In this document: positions 35,413-44,213 of the stretch, piece by piece
Numbering within the stretch: the first letter of the stretch is position 1
Layout of the letters: each line of letters begins with the position of its first letter
Assembly (NCBI RefSeq): GCF_026340655.1
Contig: NZ_JAPEOZ010000001.1
Span: forward strand, 2,790,001-2,854,000
From: Streptomyces sp. NBC_01275
GTDB taxonomy: Bacteria > Actinomycetota > Actinomycetes > Streptomycetales > Streptomycetaceae
Reading direction: 5' to 3'
DNA: 64,000 nucleotides
Position numbers and translations under genes: made by a program
The notes under the pieces: model-generated
Told to the model about the DNA's origin: nothing
Seen by the model: the letters and a program-made list of their open reading frames with translations, nothing else
Databases searched by the model: none

Positions 35413-38400
35413 CGAAACCCCGGCCGCCACGGACGAAACTCCGACCACGGACGAGACCCCGGCTATGGGCGGGACCCCCGCCACGATCGAGTCACCGGCC
35501 ACGGACGGGACCCCGGCCACGATGGAGCCCCCCGCCTCCGACCCGACCCCCGCCACGACCGAGCCCCCGCCCGGTGGCGCCTCCGCCCTCGACCGGCTGA
35601 CCGCACTCCTCACCGCCGCCGCGGACACCGCGCCGACCCCGCGCGAACTGGCGGAACTGCTGTGGCTGGCAGGCCAGTTGAGCGATCCGGCGGAGGGTGC
35701 GACGAGGCCGGCGCCCCCTGCCCCGGCCGCGCCCCCGACCGGCCCGCCCGCCCAGTCGGCCACCGCCCCGCCCCCGCCGTCCTCCCCGCCCCCGCCCGCG
35801 CCCCGGTCCCCCGCCGACCGCATCCCCCTGCACCTCCCCGCCCCGCCCGGCCTCCCGGAAGAGACCGGCGGCCCCACCGTCCCGGGCAGCCCCGGCGGAG
35901 CCGCCCGCACCCCCCTCCTCGCCCCCGCGCCCCCGATGCTGCCCCACCCCCTCGCCCTCCAGCGCGCCCTGCGCCCGCTGAAGCGCACGGTGCCGTCGGC
36001 GCGCGCCCGGCTCCTCGACGAGCGGGCGACAGCCGACCGCATCGCCCGGCTCGGCGCGCACCCGGACGTCTGGCTGCCCGTCCTGCGTCCCGCACGCGAC
36101 CGCTGGCTGCGCCTGAACCTGGTCCACGACACGGGCCCGACGATGCCGGTCTGGCGGCCCCTCGTCCGCGAACTGCACACCGTGCTGGCCCAGTCGGGCG
36201 TCTTCCGCACGGTCACCCTGCACCCGGCCACCCCCGACGGCGGCGCCCTGCACCTCCCCGAGGCCACGGACGGTCGTACCGTCACGCTGGTCGTCAGCGA
36301 CTGCATGGGCCCGCAGTGGCGGCCCGGCGCGGCGGGCGAGCGCTGGTTCGGCACGCTGCGACGGTGGGCGTCCCGGATGCCGGTGGCCGTGGTCCAACCG
36401 CTCCCGGAACGCCTCTGGCCCACCACGGCCCTCCCGGCCGAGCCGGGTCTGCTGTCCGCCCCGACGACGGCGGCCCCGCTCTCCACCCTCGCCTTCACCC
36501 CGTACGACCCCGAGGCCGCACCCCGACCCGACGCGGCCGTACCCCTGCCCGTCCTGGAACCGGGCGCGCCCTGGCTCGCCCACTGGGCCACGCTGGTGGC
36601 GGGCCCCGGCGGCGGCCGCACCCCGGGCGCGGCCGCCTGGCTCACCCCGGTTCCCATCGCCCCGCACCCCGCCGAACCGACCCCCGAACCCTCCTCCCTC
36701 CCCGCCCAGGACCTCGTCCTGCGCTTCCGCGCCACCGCCTCCCCGGAGGCCTTCCGGCTCGCCGGCCATCTGGCCCTCGCCGTCCCCTCCGTTCCGGTGA
36801 TGCGCCTCGTCCAACGCGCCGTGGACCGCGATCCGCGCCCGCAGCACCTGGCCGAGGTGATCCTCAGCGGCATGCTCACCGCCGTCCCGGGCCCGCCCGG
36901 CTCCTACGACTTCCGCCCCGGCGTCCGCGACCTCCTCCTGCGCACCCTGCCCCGCACGACCCGCGGCCGCACCCGCGAACTCCTCGACCAGCTCGGCGGA
37001 TTGATCGACGCCCGCGCGGGCTTCACCGCCGGCGAGTTCCGCGCGGAGGCCGGCCACGCCGACGGCAACGGCGCGGGCCCGGCGTTCGCGACGGTGAGCG
37101 AGGAGACGGTGGAGCGGCTGGGCGGGGACACGCTGCGTCCGCTGATCGGGCAGCAGAGCCCGCCGCCCGACGGACCGCGGCCGACGCCCCGCCCCGCCCA
37201 CCCCACCCTCCTCTTCGAGACCGACGCCGACCTCGCCCGGCGCCCCGAGACCCGCATCACCCTCGAATACGCCGTCCACGAACTGCTCTCCCGCGGCGAC
37301 CTGACGCCCCAGCAGTACGAGATCCGGGTCCGCACGAACGGCTACGTCGTCCAGGTCCACCCCGACGCCTACCTCCTCCCCGTCCTGGCCGCCGCCCTGC
37401 GCTGGCTCCCGGGCCCGCTCTCCGAGTTGGCGGAGGCGCCGCCGCTGCGGGTGACGTTCCGGGACGGCACGGAATCCGCCGTACGCCAGGAGCCCGCCGC
37501 ACGCCCGGAGTCCGCCGCACGCCCGGAGTCCGCCGTACCCCGCCTCGCCGGGGTGGAGGCGGCCGCCCAGGTGCTGCTCACCGTCCCGCCCGGCCTCTAC
37601 GACGCCTTCGCCGAGAGCTCCGCCGCCGCGGGCCCGCACCGGTTCCGCCCGCTGTTCGGCGACGCCCCCGACGCCCCGCCGCTCGCCTGGTACTGCCCGC
37701 TGCCCGCGCCCCGCCCCGAGGACGAGGCCGAACGCGACCTGGTCCGGGGCCCCTTCCTCACCAGGGATCTCCATCAGCTCGGGATACCGGCTCCCGGCCG
37801 CACCGCCGTCGTGCACACCCGCCCCGACGCCCCCCTCACCCTCCTCGACCCCGCCGTCCCCTACGGCGGACGTCCGCCGCGCCCGGCGACGTACTACGAG
37901 GTCGACCTCACCCCGCACCACGCCGTCCGCCAGGCGTCCCTGCCGAGCTCCGGCAAGGGCGCCTTCACCGCCGCCGTGGAGCTGACCTGGCGGGTCAAGG
38001 ACCCGGTGGCCTTCGTCCGCGCGGAGGTCGGGCAGGCCGGGCAGGTGGCCGAGCGGCTGCTGGCCCATGCGCTGGCCACGGGGGCCGGGATCACCCGGCG
38101 GCACGCCGTGCGCCGGGCGGTGGGCGCACAGCGGGAGGTCAACTCCCAGCTCGGCCGGTGGCCGGTGCCGGGGCTGGCCGTGACCTGCGCGGTGACGCTG
38201 GCGCCGGACTACGCCCCGCCGCCCGAGGTACGCCGGCCCGCCCCCTCCGGTCGCCCGCTGGCGGACCTGCTCACCGACGCCGAGACCGTGCTGTTCGGCT
38301 TCGACGGCCCGCTGGCCCGCCTGTTCACGGCGAACACCGCCCGTGAGGCCGCCCTCGACCTGCTCTCCCTGGTCGCCGAGCACCGCCGCCCCGAGGACGC

Positions 38401-38944
38401 GCTGGCGGGCCGGCCCCTCGGCAGCGGGAGGTCACGCGCGCTGTTCGTGCATCCGCTGGACGTTCTGCGCGCCTTCGCCCACGACCCCGTCGGCCCCCTC
38501 CTGCGGGACCGTCTCGACAAACTGGAGCTGAGGGCCGTACCGGACGCGCCCACGACGCATCACTCCCTCATGCTCGTGCGCACCCTGCACGACGGCGGCC
38601 GCCGGGTCGGGGTGGCCACGGACGTCAGCGCGCAGGCCGTCCACCGCTATCTGGAGTCCCACCACCTGCCCCTCACCCGCGTCCACTGCCGCAGCAACGA
38701 CCTCAGCAGACTCATGCCGCACCCCGACTGTCTGCTGCGCGCCCTGCGTCCGCACGGCACGCCCGCCCTCACCAGCGTCCTGATCGGCTCCACGCTCGCC
38801 GAGCTCACCGCCGCCCAGCAGGTCGGCCTGCGCTTCATCGGCCTCGCCCGCAATCCCACGGTCGAACAGGGCCTGCGCGAGGCGGGCTGCGAGGTCACGG
38901 TCGCCACCCTCGCCCCCGTGCTGGAAGCCGCACGGACGCTCTGA
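35402..38944 (+). CDS. SAV_2336-type protein with a C-terminal, apparently inactive HAD domain
   Basis: A 1,180-residue protein. Residues 1-60 hold a degenerate repeat (DETPATxETPA), ~60-180 are Pro/Ala-rich, ~200-420 form a vWA-like region (LRLNLVHDTGPTMPVWRPLVREL, VTLVVSDCMGPQW) typical of SAV_2336 proteins, and ~430-950 are unassigned. The last ~220 residues look like a HAD hydrolase, but motif I reads VLFGFDGPL with Gly966 where the nucleophilic Asp belongs, and motif IV reads IGSTLAELTAA without the GDxxxD acids. It probably replaces the vWA partner of the VMAP trio, binding rather than hydrolysing. Confidence 0.8.
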   Translation: MASDETPAATDETPTTDETPAMGGTPATIESPATDGTPATMEPPASDPTPATTEPPPGGASALDRLTALLTAAADTAPTPRELAELLWLAGQLSDPAEGATRPAPPAPAAPPTGPPAQSATAPPPPSSPPPPAPRSPADRIPLHLPAPPGLPEETGGPTVPGSPGGAARTPLLAPAPPMLPHPLALQRALRPLKRTVPSARARLLDERATADRIARLGAHPDVWLPVLRPARDRWLRLNLVHDTGPTMPVWRPLVRELHTVLAQSGVFRTVTLHPATPDGGALHLPEATDGRTVTLVVSDCMGPQWRPGAAGERWFGTLRRWASRMPVAVVQPLPERLWPTTALPAEPGLLSAPTTAAPLSTLAFTPYDPEAAPRPDAAVPLPVLEPGAPWLAHWATLVAGPGGGRTPGAAAWLTPVPIAPHPAEPTPEPSSLPAQDLVLRFRATASPEAFRLAGHLALAVPSVPVMRLVQRAVDRDPRPQHLAEVILSGMLTAVPGPPGSYDFRPGVRDLLLRTLPRTTRGRTRELLDQLGGLIDARAGFTAGEFRAEAGHADGNGAGPAFATVSEETVERLGGDTLRPLIGQQSPPPDGPRPTPRPAHPTLLFETDADLARRPETRITLEYAVHELLSRGDLTPQQYEIRVRTNGYVVQVHPDAYLLPVLAAALRWLPGPLSELAEAPPLRVTFRDGTESAVRQEPAARPESAARPESAVPRLAGVEAAAQVLLTVPPGLYDAFAESSAAAGPHRFRPLFGDAPDAPPLAWYCPLPAPRPEDEAERDLVRGPFLTRDLHQLGIPAPGRTAVVHTRPDAPLTLLDPAVPYGGRPPRPATYYEVDLTPHHAVRQASLPSSGKGAFTAAVELTWRVKDPVAFVRAEVGQAGQVAERLLAHALATGAGITRRHAVRRAVGAQREVNSQLGRWPVPGLAVTCAVTLAPDYAPPPEVRRPAPSGRPLADLLTDAETVLFGFDGPLARLFTANTAREAALDLLSLVAEHRRPEDALAGRPLGSGRSRALFVHPLDVLRAFAHDPVGPLLRDRLDKLELRAVPDAPTTHHSLMLVRTLHDGGRRVGVATDVSAQAVHRYLESHHLPLTRVHCRSNDLSRLMPHPDCLLRALRPHGTPALTSVLIGSTLAELTAAQQVGLRFIGLARNPTVEQGLREAGCEVTVATLAPVLEAARTL

Positions 38945-38974
38945 GAACCCCGCCCCGAGTCCGGCCCTCCCCCG

Positions 38975-39006
38975 TTGTTCATGTGAGCCCCAATCGGCAT
39001 TAATAG
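38975..39006 (+). promoter_or_regulatory. Possible promoter of the MreB-like gene
   Basis: TTGTTC (38975-38980) and TAATAG (39001-39006) stand 20 bases apart in a short AT-rich island that is otherwise unexplained. Spacing is longer than ideal. Confidence 0.3.
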
Positions 39007-39168
39007 TACAAACCCCCCCATTCGGTCGCGCCCCACCCGGCCCCCTCCAGAGGGCGGCCCCCGCCCCGCCCCCGCACGATGCGAAGGAGGCCGACCGCCC
39101 GGCGGCCCACCCACGAGAGGCCCGCCGCCCGGCGGCCCCCACGGTCTGCGCTCTCGGGAGGACCTGCC

Positions 39169-40206
39169 ATGACCGCCAGTCTGGAGCAGCTGCGCCGCTG
39201 CCACTTCGCCGTCGACCTGGGAGCGGCGCGAACGCGGGTGTACGTCAAGGGGGCCGGGCTCGTCGTCGACCAGCCGTCCGCCGCCGCCGTGAACACCCGC
39301 ACCGGCGCGCTGATCGCGGTCGGCGAGTTCGCCGAGAAGATGACGGGCCGCACCCCGCACTACATCCGCGTCGTGCGCCCGGTCTCCGGCGGCACGGTCG
39401 TCGACATCGAGATGGCCCAGCGCATGCTGCGCCATCTGCTCGGCGACAAGATCCGCCGACAACTGCGCCGCAAACCGTTCCTGCGCGCCGCCGCCTGCAC
39501 CCCGCACGACGCCGACCCGCTCGCCCAGCGGGCCGCGATCGAGACCCTGGTCGGGCTCGGCGCCAGCCGCGTGGAGCTCGTCGACACCCTGATCGCCGCC
39601 GCCGTCGGCTGCGGTCTGCCCGTCGAGCGCCCCGAGGCCACCATGATCATGGTGTGCGGGGCGGCCGCGACCCAGGTCGCCGTCCTCTCCCTCGGCTCCA
39701 TCGTGACCGCCGAACGCATCCCGGTGGGCGGCGAGGCCGTCGACCACGCGATCGTCCAACACCTGCGCCACGAACACGAGTTGATGCTCCCGAGCCAGTC
39801 CGTACGACCGCTGCAGCTGGCCCTCTCCGGCAACGGCCTCACCCCGCACGGCCCGGCGTCCACGGAGATCCACGGACGGGACGTCGCCACCGGCCTCGCC
39901 CGTTCCGTCCAGGTCGACACCGCGGCCGTACGGGACGCCATCGAGACCCCGTTGACGGCCGTGCTCGACGGCATCGGCCGGGTGCTGCGGGACTGCCCGC
40001 CGGACCTGGTCGCCGACCTCGCCGACCGCGGGATCATGATGGTCGGCGGCTCCGCCCTGCTGCCCGGCTTCGACCAGATGCTGCGCAACGCCACCGGCAT
40101 GCCGGTGCACATCGCCGAACAGCCCGACATCTGCGCCGCGCAGGGCCTGGGCGCGATGCTGGAGGGCCGTATCGAGCCGCTGACCCTGAGCCCACTGGGC
40201 GCGTAG
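39169..40206 (+). CDS. mbl: MreB/Mbl-like actin homologue
   Basis: A 345-residue bacterial actin. HFAVDLGAARTRVYVKG is the first phosphate loop, MIMVCGAAATQVAVLSLGSI the second, IMMVGGSALLPGFDQML the adenosine motif, and IETLVGLGASRVELVDTLIAAAVGCGLP the connecting segment. Classical MreB starts with F(G)xDLGTAN; here DLGAAR replaces it. Streptomyces have a third MreB-like protein, Mbl, in this genomic neighbourhood, which acts in spore wall building and stress resistance rather than rod growth. ATG 39169 follows GGGAGGAC. It is probably not part of the VMAP operon, because 224 bases with a promoter-like stretch lie between. Confidence 0.85.
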   Translation: MTASLEQLRRCHFAVDLGAARTRVYVKGAGLVVDQPSAAAVNTRTGALIAVGEFAEKMTGRTPHYIRVVRPVSGGTVVDIEMAQRMLRHLLGDKIRRQLRRKPFLRAAACTPHDADPLAQRAAIETLVGLGASRVELVDTLIAAAVGCGLPVERPEATMIMVCGAAATQVAVLSLGSIVTAERIPVGGEAVDHAIVQHLRHEHELMLPSQSVRPLQLALSGNGLTPHGPASTEIHGRDVATGLARSVQVDTAAVRDAIETPLTAVLDGIGRVLRDCPPDLVADLADRGIMMVGGSALLPGFDQMLRNATGMPVHIAEQPDICAAQGLGAMLEGRIEPLTLSPLGA

Positions 40207-40310
40207 GTCCCACGGCCTCCAGCCTTCGGCCTTCAGCCTTCGTCGTTCGTCCTTCGCCCTTCGTCCTTCTGGGGCTCTTCGCGTCCGATCCAGGTCCAGG
40301 TACCGGTACA

Positions 40311-40328
40311 GGTCCAGGTACCTGGACC
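40311..40328. repeat. Perfect 18-bp palindrome
   Basis: GGTCCAGGTACCTGGACC has no mismatch and no loop. A partial copy (GGTCCAGGTACC) lies just upstream at 40293-40304. It may be an operator or a mobile-repeat remnant. Confidence 0.6.
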
Positions 40329-40375
40329 CGTACCGGCCTCCCGCGCCTCCCCGACCCCGTTTCCAGCCGTCCACC

Positions 40376-40621
40376 CGGTTCGCCGGCCCGGTCGACCACC
40401 GTGTCCCCGACCGGACCGCCGGCCGCCTCCTCACCGCGCTGCGCCGCGCCCTGGCCGCCGCCTCCCGCCGCCCGGACGTCACCCGCGTCGAGGTCGCGGC
40501 CGACGCCCCGGCCGCCCTCCCGGACGGCCGACCCGCCGTACGCAGGCGACACCAGCGGCATCGGCCGCATCGGCCACATCGGCCACACGATCCAACAGAC
40601 GTTACGCGCCGGAAACCTTGA
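40376..40621 (+). pseudogene. Coding-like fragment without a start codon
   Basis: The frame RFAGPVDHRVPDRTAGRL... DVTRVEVAADAPAAL keeps G or C at nearly every third position for about 60 codons, as a real Streptomyces gene would, then turns into an Arg/His-rich run and stops at TGA 40619-40621. No ATG, GTG or TTG occurs in frame upstream back into the repeats. It is probably what remains of a gene once downstream of mbl. Confidence 0.35.
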
Positions 40622-40646
40622 CGATCACCCAGCCGGGTGCCACGAT
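40618..40646 (+). promoter_or_regulatory. Promoter candidate of the GH5 gene
   Basis: TTGACG at 40618-40623 and CACGAT at 40641-40646 with a 17-base spacer. Transcription would start near 40653, just before the first of two operator-like repeats. Confidence 0.5.
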
Positions 40647-40658
40647 TCCGGCGCCGCC

Positions 40659-40709
40659 ATGTTTACGCAAACATCAGCCACCTCCGGCCCTCGATGTTTA
40701 CGCAAACAT
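40659..40709. promoter_or_regulatory. Two identical LacI-type operators
   Basis: ATGTTTACGCAAACAT occurs exactly at 40659-40674 and 40694-40709. Arms ATGTTT/AAACAT around a central CG are the usual LacI/GalR-family operator form. The copies start 35 bases apart and lie downstream of the predicted transcription start, so a bound repressor would act as a roadblock for the GH5 gene. Confidence 0.65.
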
Positions 40710-40754
40710 CGCGTGGTGGTCGCCGCGAGCCGCCTCTCCTGAAAGGGCACGTCC

Positions 40755-41834
40755 ATGCGCAAGACCCCCGCCAGAGCCTCCTCCGCCCCCCGCCTGCGCG
40801 CCGCCTTCGTCGCGCTCGCCCTCGCCGCGGTCACCGGTACGACCCTCGCCGGGAGCCCCGCCTCCGCTTCCGCGGGCTCCGCGTCCGACGCCGGACTGGC
40901 CAAGGACACGACCCAGTTCAAGGGCGTGAACTGGGCCGACCCGCGCGACAACTTCGCCGACGATCTCCTGCAGTTGTCCGGACTGTCGACCTCGGACTCC
41001 TACAAGCAGACCTACGCCAAGGCCAGCCGGATCATCGCGGCCTTCCGCGCGAACCTCGGCGCCAACACCGTGCGGCTGCCCATCAACCCGTACACGGTGA
41101 ACGGCGCGTACTGGAAGTCGTACCGCGGAGTCATCGACGCGGCGTCCGACCAGGGCTTCAAGGTCATCGTCTCCTACTGGGAGGGGACGGGCGCGCAGAA
41201 GGACGGCTTCATCGACGACCAGGCCACCTACTGGCCGATGTGGGACACCGTCGTCAAGGCGTACAAGAACGACAAGCGCGTCTACTTCGAGCCGATGAAC
41301 GAGCCGCACGGGTACACCGAGACCGAGTGGGCCGACATCGCGGCGAAGTGGCTGAACACCTACAAGTCGGTCCCGCGCAACCGGGTCTTCGTCAGCGGCG
41401 CCGGCTACAACGACCACGTCACCTCGGTCTGCTCCGACCCGCGCCTGAAGGGCACCTACCTCTCCCTGCACCACTACGGGTTCTGGAAGTCGTACGCCAC
41501 CTACGACGAGTGGGTGGCCGACCTCAAGGTGCGCATCGGCGACTGTGCGAACCGGACCGTGGCGGACGAGTTCGGCGCCCCGATGACGGACGGCCTGAAC
41601 TACAACGTGAAGACCCCGGACAACAACTACATCAACTACGTCCAGGCCGTCACCGACACCTTCCGCGAGCTGAAGATGGGCTCCGTGTACTGGCCGGGCC
41701 TGCGCACCGACGACACGTACTCGCTGCAGACCCTGATCGGCCCGCCGTCCCGCCCCTGGCTGGCCACCACCAACCAGTCCGGCGCCGACCGCCTCGCCTG
41801 GGCCTGGGGCCGCGGCAAGCCGGTCAAGGGCTGA
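40755..41834 (+). CDS. Secreted glycoside hydrolase family 5 glycanase (cellulase-like)
   Basis: A 359-residue exported enzyme that should cleave beta-1,4-glucan or a related polysaccharide. A signal peptide runs to about residue 40 (FVALALAAVTGTTLAGSPASASA). The body is a GH5 barrel: GVNWADPRDN, NTVRLPINPYTV, the acid/base Glu183 in YFEPMNEPHGY, the His-Tyr pair in LSLHHYGFW and the nucleophile Glu272 in TVADEFGAP. No carbohydrate-binding module is attached. It is expected to be controlled by the twin operators upstream. ATG 40755 follows GAAAGGGC. Confidence 0.88.
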   Translation: MRKTPARASSAPRLRAAFVALALAAVTGTTLAGSPASASAGSASDAGLAKDTTQFKGVNWADPRDNFADDLLQLSGLSTSDSYKQTYAKASRIIAAFRANLGANTVRLPINPYTVNGAYWKSYRGVIDAASDQGFKVIVSYWEGTGAQKDGFIDDQATYWPMWDTVVKAYKNDKRVYFEPMNEPHGYTETEWADIAAKWLNTYKSVPRNRVFVSGAGYNDHVTSVCSDPRLKGTYLSLHHYGFWKSYATYDEWVADLKVRIGDCANRTVADEFGAPMTDGLNYNVKTPDNNYINYVQAVTDTFRELKMGSVYWPGLRTDDTYSLQTLIGPPSRPWLATTNQSGADRLAWAWGRGKPVKG

Positions 41835-41885
41835 TCCCCTTCCTCCACCCACAGGCGACAGGCCACAGGAGACAGGTTCCGACGC

Positions 41886-42776
41886 ATGACGAGCCCGGCG
41901 AACGTTCGAATCGGTGTGATGTACGACCGCGACTGGGCCCCGGAGGAGTTGCCGGGTTTCGCGCGGGCGGCCGAGGCGCTCGGCGTGGACGACCTGTGGG
42001 TGGTCGAGGACCTCGGCTGGAACGGCGGGGTGTCGGCGGCGGCCGTGGCGCTGGGCGCGACGGAGCGGCTGCGGGTGGGCATCGGGATCACACCGGCTCC
42101 GCTGCGCAGTCCGGCGCTGCTGGCGATGGAACTGGCCACGCTGGCCCGGGTGTTCCCGGGCCGGCTCGTGGCCGGGATCGGGCACGGGGTGCGGGAGTGG
42201 ATGGCCTCGGTCGGCGTCGCGCCCCGCTCCCCGCTCGCCCTGCTGGAGGAGACGATCACCTCCGTGCGGGCCCTGCTGCGCGGGGAACGGGTCGAGCTGG
42301 ACGGTCGTGAAGTGCGGCTGGACGGCGTCCAGTTGGTGCATCCGCCGGCCGAACCGCCGCCGGTGGTCGCGGGCGTGGTCCGCCCGCGTTCGCTGGAACT
42401 GTCCGGCCGGGTCGCGGACGGGACCCTGATCGCCGAGGGCCACGGCCCGCGTGATCTGGAGGTCACCCGGGAGCTGACCGCGAAGGGCGGCGCCGGTCCC
42501 GACCACACCCTGACGGTGCTGTCCTTCGCCTGCGTGGGCGACGACCCGGACCAGGTGGCCCTGACCCTGCACCCGCACACCGAGGGCCACGGCGCGTGGC
42601 TCGGCCGCCCGCAGGAGGAGGTGTTCACGGTCTCCGGCACCCCCGCGCAGGCCGTGGACGCCGTCGCCGCGCTGGCCGCGTCCGGCGCGGACACGGTCGT
42701 CCTGCGCATCGTCGGCGCGGAACCGCTCCGGCAGCTCGAGGCCGTACTGGGGGCGCTCGGTCGCTCGAACGGGTGA
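41886..42776 (+). CDS. LLM-class flavin-dependent oxidoreductase
   Basis: A 296-residue luciferase-like barrel (VRIGVMYDRDWAPEELPGFARAAEALGVDDLWVVEDLGW, RLRVGIGITPAPLRSPALLAMELATLARVFPGRLVAGIGHGVREWM). The family uses F420 or FMN; F420-type enzymes are frequent in actinobacteria. The substrate is unknown. It starts 51 bases after the GH5 gene, with AGGAGA in front, and is on the same strand, so read-through is possible. Confidence 0.87.
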   Translation: MTSPANVRIGVMYDRDWAPEELPGFARAAEALGVDDLWVVEDLGWNGGVSAAAVALGATERLRVGIGITPAPLRSPALLAMELATLARVFPGRLVAGIGHGVREWMASVGVAPRSPLALLEETITSVRALLRGERVELDGREVRLDGVQLVHPPAEPPPVVAGVVRPRSLELSGRVADGTLIAEGHGPRDLEVTRELTAKGGAGPDHTLTVLSFACVGDDPDQVALTLHPHTEGHGAWLGRPQEEVFTVSGTPAQAVDAVAALAASGADTVVLRIVGAEPLRQLEAVLGALGRSNG

Positions 42777-42881
42777 ACGTGTGAACGGGGCGGCTCGGCA
42801 GGAACTCCGGGCCGCCGTCCGGGCGTTCCCCCCTTGCACGTACGACCATGGGGACGTCGTACAGGGACGAGCGGGGTGGGT

Positions 42882-44132
42882 ATGGCGCGCTTACTGGTCA
42901 TCGGCGGCGGCATCGCCGGCACGGCTGCGGCTCTGGCGCTGAGCAAGGCGGGCCGGGACGTCACCGTGTACGAGGCGCATCCCGACTCCGCCGAGGACAT
43001 CGGCGCGTTCCTCACCCTCGCGAGCAACGGCCTGCGGGCCCTCGCGCAGATCGACGCCACCCCCGCGGTCACCGCGATCGGGTTCCCGCTCACCTCGATG
43101 CGCGTGGTCGACCACACGGGCGCGGAGGTGGCGCGCGTCCCGCTCGGCGAGGCCGACGACCCCCGGCTGCGGTACCGGTGCCTGCGCCGCGGCGAGCTCA
43201 ACGCGGCCCTGCAGGCGGAGGCCGCGCGCCGGGGCGTCGAGATCGTCCACGGCACCCGGCTCGCCTCCGTCCAGGACGGCCCCGAGGGCGTCACCGCGCA
43301 CTTCACCGACGGCAGCACGGCGACGGGCGACCTGCTGATCGGCGCCGACGGCCTGAACTCCACCGTCCGCCGGACGACCGCCCCCACCGCCCGTCCCGGT
43401 TACGCGGGCCAGCGCGTCTTCTACGGCTGCACCGGCACCGCACCCGACCCCGGCACCGCGCCGACGGACGGCGAGGCCGCGTGCATCACGATGGTGCGCG
43501 GCAGCACGGCCGCCTTCGGTCATACGACGTCGCCCGACGGGGAGACGTTCTGGTTCGCCCGCGTCGCCGCCGACGCCCCGCTGACCGCCGCCGAGATCTC
43601 CGAGGCCACGCCCACCCAGTGGCGCGACCTGCTCGTCCCGTTGCTGCGCAAGGACCCCACCCCCGCCGCGGACATCGTCGCGGCCACCACCGCCCCCGTC
43701 CTGGTCACCAACGCCACCGAAATGCCCAACGGCACCCCTTGGCGCTCCGGACGCTCCGGAGACTCCGGTCTCTCCGGCCGGACGCTCCTCATCGGCGACG
43801 CGGCCCACGCGGCCTCCCCCGCGACCGGGCAGGGCGCTTCCATGGCCCTCGAGGACGCCGTGATCCTCGCGAAGTGCCTGCGGGACTCGCCGGACGTCGA
43901 GTCCGCGCTCCCTCTCTACGAGACGCTCCGCCGCCCGCGCGTCGAACACAACACCACGGTCAGCGGCAACCTCTCGCGAGGGGTGAGCGCCCCACCGCCC
44001 GCGCAGGCCTCCGGGGGCAGACCCGCGGAAGGGAGGCCCGCCGGAGGGAGGCCCACCGGAGGTGCGCCCGCTTCCCGCCCCGGCGACGACGAACTCATCC
44101 GCCAACTGGACTGGAACTCCGGCATCGGCTAG
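42882..44132 (+). CDS. FAD-dependent monooxygenase, class A
   Basis: A 416-residue flavoprotein. The N-terminus ARLLVIGGGIAGTAAALALSKAGRDVTVYEAHP binds FAD; GDLLIGADGLNSTVRR is the DG motif that contacts FAD and NAD(P)H; TLLIGDAAHAASPATGQGASMALEDAVIL is the GD motif. This is the layout of para-hydroxybenzoate-hydroxylase-like enzymes. The C-terminal ~50 residues contain a Gly/Arg/Pro repeat (GGRPAEGRPAGGRPTGG) not typical of the family. ATG 42882 follows GGGTGGG. Confidence 0.88.
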   Translation: MARLLVIGGGIAGTAAALALSKAGRDVTVYEAHPDSAEDIGAFLTLASNGLRALAQIDATPAVTAIGFPLTSMRVVDHTGAEVARVPLGEADDPRLRYRCLRRGELNAALQAEAARRGVEIVHGTRLASVQDGPEGVTAHFTDGSTATGDLLIGADGLNSTVRRTTAPTARPGYAGQRVFYGCTGTAPDPGTAPTDGEAACITMVRGSTAAFGHTTSPDGETFWFARVAADAPLTAAEISEATPTQWRDLLVPLLRKDPTPAADIVAATTAPVLVTNATEMPNGTPWRSGRSGDSGLSGRTLLIGDAAHAASPATGQGASMALEDAVILAKCLRDSPDVESALPLYETLRRPRVEHNTTVSGNLSRGVSAPPPAQASGGRPAEGRPAGGRPTGGAPASRPGDDELIRQLDWNSGIG

Positions 44133-44150
44133 CGGGAGTGGGAGAAGGCC

Positions 44151-44196
44151 GGGGGAGCCGGAGGGAGTCGGGGGGAGCCGGAGGGAGTCGGGGGGA
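44151..44196 (+). repeat. 20-bp tandem repeat downstream of the monooxygenase gene
   Basis: Two exact copies of gggggagccggagggagtcg and the first six bases of a third, just after the stop of the monooxygenase gene. Confidence 0.85.
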
Positions 44197-44213
44197 TGCC
44201 CCCGGCGAGTGCG

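Larger units (their letters stand above)
40207..40754. other. Gene-poor interval between mbl and the GH5 gene
   Basis: It starts with a run of degenerate CCTTCG repeats (about 40216-40268), then 40295-40328 with repeated GGTCCAGGTACC units ending in the 18-bp palindrome GGTCCAGGTACCTGGACC (40311-40328), a coding-like fragment (40376-40621), a promoter and two operators. No complete gene is supported. Confidence 0.6.

Noticed and set aside
34036..36879. 947-codon minus-strand frame across the MoxR and SAV_2336 genes
   Set aside because: Composition is typical antisense noise (Arg/Gly/Ala-rich), whereas the plus-strand genes have clear AAA and other motifs.
40618..40929. TTG-started frame overlapping the start of the GH5 gene
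   Set aside because: It lacks a ribosome site, is Pro-rich noise in the second half and runs through promoter and operators and into another frame of the signal peptide.
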